64,000 bases of DNA, from positions 2,312,501 to 2,376,500 of the forward strand of contig NZ_CP091804.1 of the NCBI RefSeq assembly GCF_022024275.1. The letters are read 5' to 3'. Positions within the stretch are counted from its first letter, which is position 1. Each line of letters opens with the position of its first letter. The notes below the pieces were generated by a model. It was not told the DNA's origin and searched no databases. It saw nothing but the letters and a program-made list of their open reading frames with translations. A program made the translations under genes and the position numbers. This DNA comes from Sphingopyxis sp. BSN-002. Lineage in GTDB: Bacteria; Pseudomonadota; Alphaproteobacteria; Sphingomonadales; Sphingomonadaceae. This document shows, in pieces, positions 61,370 through 64,000 of this stretch.

Positions 61370-63403
61370 TCAGAAGCCCGTCTTCGCGTCGGCCTTTTCC
61401 TTCAGCAGCGGTGCGATGTCGAAGCCATGCTTCTCCAGCGCCGCCACGATCTTGTCGGTGCCTTCGAGGCCCGCCCAGAACATCGGGCCGCCGCGATACA
61501 CCGGCCATCCATAGCCATAGATCCACACCACATCGATGTCGCTCGCGCGTTGCGCCTTGCCCTCGGCAAGGATCAGTGCGCCCTCGTTGACCATCGGATA
61601 GAGCGTGCGCTCGATGATCTCCTGATCGGTGATCTCGCGCTTCTCGACCTCCGCCTTCTTGCGGAACTCGTCGATGATTTCCTCGACGCGTGCGCTGGGC
61701 GACGGATTGCGCTTTTCGTCATAGTCGTAAAAACCCGCCTGCTTCTTCTGGCCCCAGCGGCCTTCGGCGCAGAGCGCGTCGCGGATGCTCTCGATGCGGT
61801 TCGGATCGCGGTGCCAGCCGATGTCGACGCCGGCAAGGTCGCTCATCTGGAATGGGCCCATCGGCATGCCGAATTCGACATGAACCTTGTCGACCTGCGC
61901 CGGGGTGGCGCCTTCCATCAGCAGCTTCATCGCCTCGAGCTGGCGGGGCTTCAGCATGCGATTGCCGATGAAGCCGTCGCACACGCCGGCGACCACGGCG
62001 ACCTTGCCGATCTTCTTGCCGATCGCCATCGCCGTCGCCAGCGCATCGTCGGCCGTCTTGTCGCCGCGCACGACCTCAAGCAGCTTCATGACGTTTGCGG
62101 GCGAGAAGAAGTGCATGCCGAGCACGTCGCCGGGACGGCTCGTCGCGGTCGCGATTTCGTTGACGTCGAGGTAGCTGGTGTTCGAGGCGAGGATCGCGCC
62201 GGGCTTGGCGATCGTGTCGAGCTTGCCGAAGATATCCTTCTTGACGCCCATGTCCTCATAGACCGCCTCGATGATCAGGTCGCAATCGGCGAGATCGTCG
62301 AGGTTCAGCGTCGGGGTCAGGATGCCCATCATCTGGTCGACCTGCTCGGGCTTGAAGCGACCCTTGGCGGCGGACGCGTCGTAATTCTTGCGGATCACGC
62401 CGACGCCGCGGTCGAGCGCTTCCTGCTGCATCTCGACGATCGTGACCGGGATGCCCTTCTGCAGGAAGTTCATGCTGATCCCGCCGCCCATCGTGCCGGC
62501 GCCGATGACGCCAACCTTCTTGATGTCGCGCAGCTGCGTATCCTTGGGCAGGCCGTCGATCTTCGCGGCCTGACGCTCGGCGAAGAAGATGTGACGCTGA
62601 GCGGCCGACTGGCTGCCGAACATCAGCTTCATGAACTGCTCGCGCTCGAAGGCGAGGCCTTCGTCGAAGGGCAGTCTCGTCGCGGCCTCGACGCAGGCGA
62701 GGTTCGCATAAGGCGCCTCGAACCCGCGCCAGCGCCTGGCATTGGCGGTCTTGAGCTGCTCGATCACCGCGACGTCGCCGAACACGGCACGTTCGCGTGT
62801 CGGGCGCGGGCCGTCGGCGATCTTCGCGCGGGCAAAGGCGATTGCGTCGGCGGCCAGGCTGTTCTCGCCCGCGAGCTGGTCGACGAGGCCGAGGTCCTTC
62901 GCCTTCGATGCGGGGAGCGGATCGCCGAGCGAGGTCATCGTCGCGGCGGCTTCGACGCCGACGATGCGCGGCAGGCGCTGCGTGCCGCCTGCGCCGGGCA
63001 GCAGGCCGAGCTTCACTTCGGGTACACCGAGCTTCGCCGACGGGACCGCGACGCGATAGTGGCAGACGAGCGCGGTCTCGAGCCCGCCGCCGAGCGCGGT
63101 TCCGTGGATTGCGGCGACAACGGGCTTCGATGCGGCTTCGATCATGTTGAGCACCGCGTTGAAGTCGGGACCGCGCGGCGGCTTGCCGAACTCGCTGATG
63201 TCGGCGCCGGCGATGAAGGTCGCGCCGTCGCAGCGCAGCACGATCGCCTTCACGCCATCGTCGGCAAGCGCGGCTTCGAAATTGGTCTTGAGGCCCTCGC
63301 GGACGTGCCACGACAGCGCGTTCACCGGCGGATTGTTGACGATGACGACGGCAACGTCGCCGTCCTTCTGCATCGTCACGCTGACGGGGGTTTCATCGGA
63401 CAT
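61370..63403 (-). CDS. FadB-like multifunctional enoyl-CoA hydratase/3-hydroxyacyl-CoA dehydrogenase
   Basis: The 677-residue enzyme fuses an N-terminal hydratase/isomerase domain (residues about 10-190: [57 protein letters not shown]) to a NAD-binding hydroxyacyl-CoA dehydrogenase ([20 protein letters not shown] near residue 297; [19 protein letters not shown]). C-terminal domains follow with [11 protein letters not shown] and [18 protein letters not shown]. It performs two steps of fatty-acid beta-oxidation. No thiolase gene is next to it in the window. Confidence 0.94.
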   Translation of the reverse strand: MSDETPVSVTMQKDGDVAVVIVNNPPVNALSWHVREGLKTNFEAALADDGVKAIVLRCDGATFIAGADISEFGKPPRGPDFNAVLNMIEAASKPVVAAIHGTALGGGLETALVCHYRVAVPSAKLGVPEVKLGLLPGAGGTQRLPRIVGVEAAATMTSLGDPLPASKAKDLGLVDQLAGENSLAADAIAFARAKIADGPRPTRERAVFGDVAVIEQLKTANARRWRGFEAPYANLACVEAATRLPFDEGLAFEREQFMKLMFGSQSAAQRHIFFAERQAAKIDGLPKDTQLRDIKKVGVIGAGTMGGGISMNFLQKGIPVTIVEMQQEALDRGVGVIRKNYDASAAKGRFKPEQVDQMMGILTPTLNLDDLADCDLIIEAVYEDMGVKKDIFGKLDTIAKPGAILASNTSYLDVNEIATATSRPGDVLGMHFFSPANVMKLLEVVRGDKTADDALATAMAIGKKIGKVAVVAGVCDGFIGNRMLKPRQLEAMKLLMEGATPAQVDKVHVEFGMPMGPFQMSDLAGVDIGWHRDPNRIESIRDALCAEGRWGQKKQAGFYDYDEKRNPSPSARVEEIIDEFRKKAEVEKREITDQEIIERTLYPMVNEGALILAEGKAQRASDIDVVWIYGYGWPVYRGGPMFWAGLEGTDKIVAALEKHGFDIAPLLKEKADAKTGF

Positions 63404-63464
63404 GGGAGACTCCTTCGATCAATGGACCGCCCGCGCATGGCGAACGGAAAGGTGGTGTTGCATT

Positions 63465-64000
63465 TCAGTCGTCGATGGCGGCGTGGACGAGCGTCTTGAC
63501 CTCGCGCCGGACGGGATAGGTGGAAGAGGGCATCAGCTGGGTCATGAAGACCATGCAGATCTCCTCGACCGGATCGACGAAGAAACCGGTCGAGAACATG
63601 CCGCCCCAGTAAAAGTCGCCCGCCGATCCCGGGATGCCCGCGCGTGCGGGATCGAGTGTGACCGCAAAGCCGAGGCCGAAGCCGACCCCGGCATTCTCGT
63701 CCTCGGAAAAGATACCGACGCTGTGCTGCGTCAGGTCGCCGCCGCCGACGAGATGGTTCGACGTCATCAGATCGAGCGTCTTGCGGCTGACGATGCGCGT
63801 ATCGCCGAGCTTGCCGCCGCCGAGCAGCATCAGGCAGAAACGGTGATAGTCGTCGAGTGTTGAGGCGAGCCCGCCGCCGCCCGAATGGAAGCTGCGGTCC
63901 TTCGCCCAACGGCTGCGGTCGCCGGCGTCGAAGCCCTTCATTTTCTCCTTCGGGTCGAAGGCATAGGCGTCGGTCAGGCGATGCTGCTGGTCGGCGGGCA
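63465..64000 (-). CDS. Serine beta-lactamase/esterase-like protein (N-terminal part outside window)
   Basis: The frame is open to the window edge; the last 178 residues are visible. GGGGLASTLDDYHRFCLMLL, IVSRKTLDLMTSNHLVGGG and FYWGGMFSTGFFVDP fit the C-terminal part of class C beta-lactamase-like serine hydrolases (EstB type). The SxxK and YxN motifs would be in the missing part, so activity cannot be judged. It is 61 bases upstream of the FadB-like gene on the same strand and may be co-transcribed with it. Confidence 0.85.
   Translation of the reverse strand, partial: PADQQHRLTDAYAFDPKEKMKGFDAGDRSRWAKDRSFHSGGGGLASTLDDYHRFCLMLLGGGKLGDTRIVSRKTLDLMTSNHLVGGGDLTQHSVGIFSEDENAGVGFGLGFAVTLDPARAGIPGSAGDFYWGGMFSTGFFVDPVEEICMVFMTQLMPSSTYPVRREVKTLVHAAIDD

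Noticed and set aside
1-64000. CRISPR arrays, tRNA, rRNA, insertion sequences, prophage
   Set aside because: No regularly spaced repeats, no cloverleaf or rRNA core sequences, and no transposase, integrase or phage structural genes were seen.

Overview
The window is one contiguous, GC-rich, densely packed alphaproteobacterial chromosome segment. Gene order and protein types (one large flagellar locus, an imuA-imuB-dnaE2 mutasome under a GTTC-N7-GTTC SOS box, a TonB-receptor-based polysaccharide locus, many short palindromic intergenic repeats) suggest a motile member of the Sphingomonadaceae, most like Sphingopyxis. That name is inferred from recall of related proteins; no search was run. I saw no rRNA, tRNA, CRISPR array, insertion sequence or prophage gene, and no stretch over 300 bases without a gene.

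Region 1 (1-21193), flagellum. The + strand carries the end of flgI, a short flgJ, flgK, flgL, motA, motB and a receiverless sigma-54 activator preceded by two copies of a 13-base palindrome. The - strand carries a tightly overlapping run fliE-F-G-H-I-J-K-L-M-N-O-P-Q-R-flhB, then fliD-fliS. A textbook sigma-54 promoter drives fliE, and fliC is divergent to it with its own strong terminator. Export apparatus, C-ring, MS-ring, hook length control, filament cap, filament, stator and a likely master activator are all here; flhA, flhF, rod and hook genes must lie elsewhere.

Region 2 (21246-26788), SOS mutagenesis. imuA-imuB-dnaE2 form a three-gene operon on the - strand. A consensus alphaproteobacterial LexA box sits two bases from the first start codon.

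Region 3 (26851-32722), an RND multidrug efflux operon (adaptor, pump, outer membrane factor) on the - strand without an adjacent regulator gene.

Region 4 (32794-52119), pectin and hexuronate use. kduI-kduD-kdgK-carboxylesterase run on +; a secreted pectate lyase, a small exported cupin and an alpha/beta hydrolase run on -; then come a TonB-dependent receptor and a GH43-type hydrolase on +, uxaA behind a LacI-type regulator on -, and an FAH/MhpD-like protein, an ExuT-like MFS transporter, uxaC and a UxuB-like reductase on +. Four near-identical sites built on TGACACCGGT stand before kduI, the lyase, the receptor and the lacI/FAH-like divergence, so the locus looks like one regulon. Pectate is cut outside the cell and oligomers enter through the receptor. 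Unsaturated uronates pass through KduI and KduD, and galacturonate through UxaC, a reductase and UxaA. Both routes meet at 2-keto-3-deoxygluconate, which KdgK phosphorylates. No unsaturated galacturonyl hydrolase, uxuA or eda is in the window.

Region 5 (52125-64000), valine and acyl-CoA catabolism. A LysR regulator is divergent from mmsA, followed by a polysaccharide deacetylase-like protein, two small lipoproteins (one an I78-type inhibitor), a RidA-like protein, an isobutyryl-CoA-type dehydrogenase, a 3-hydroxyisobutyryl-CoA hydrolase, an enoyl-CoA hydratase and mmsB. On - there is a small exported protein, a FadB-like multifunctional enzyme and the end of a serine beta-lactamase-like gene. 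Three palindromic repeat elements sit in the gaps here, and one carries the ribosome binding site of mmsB.
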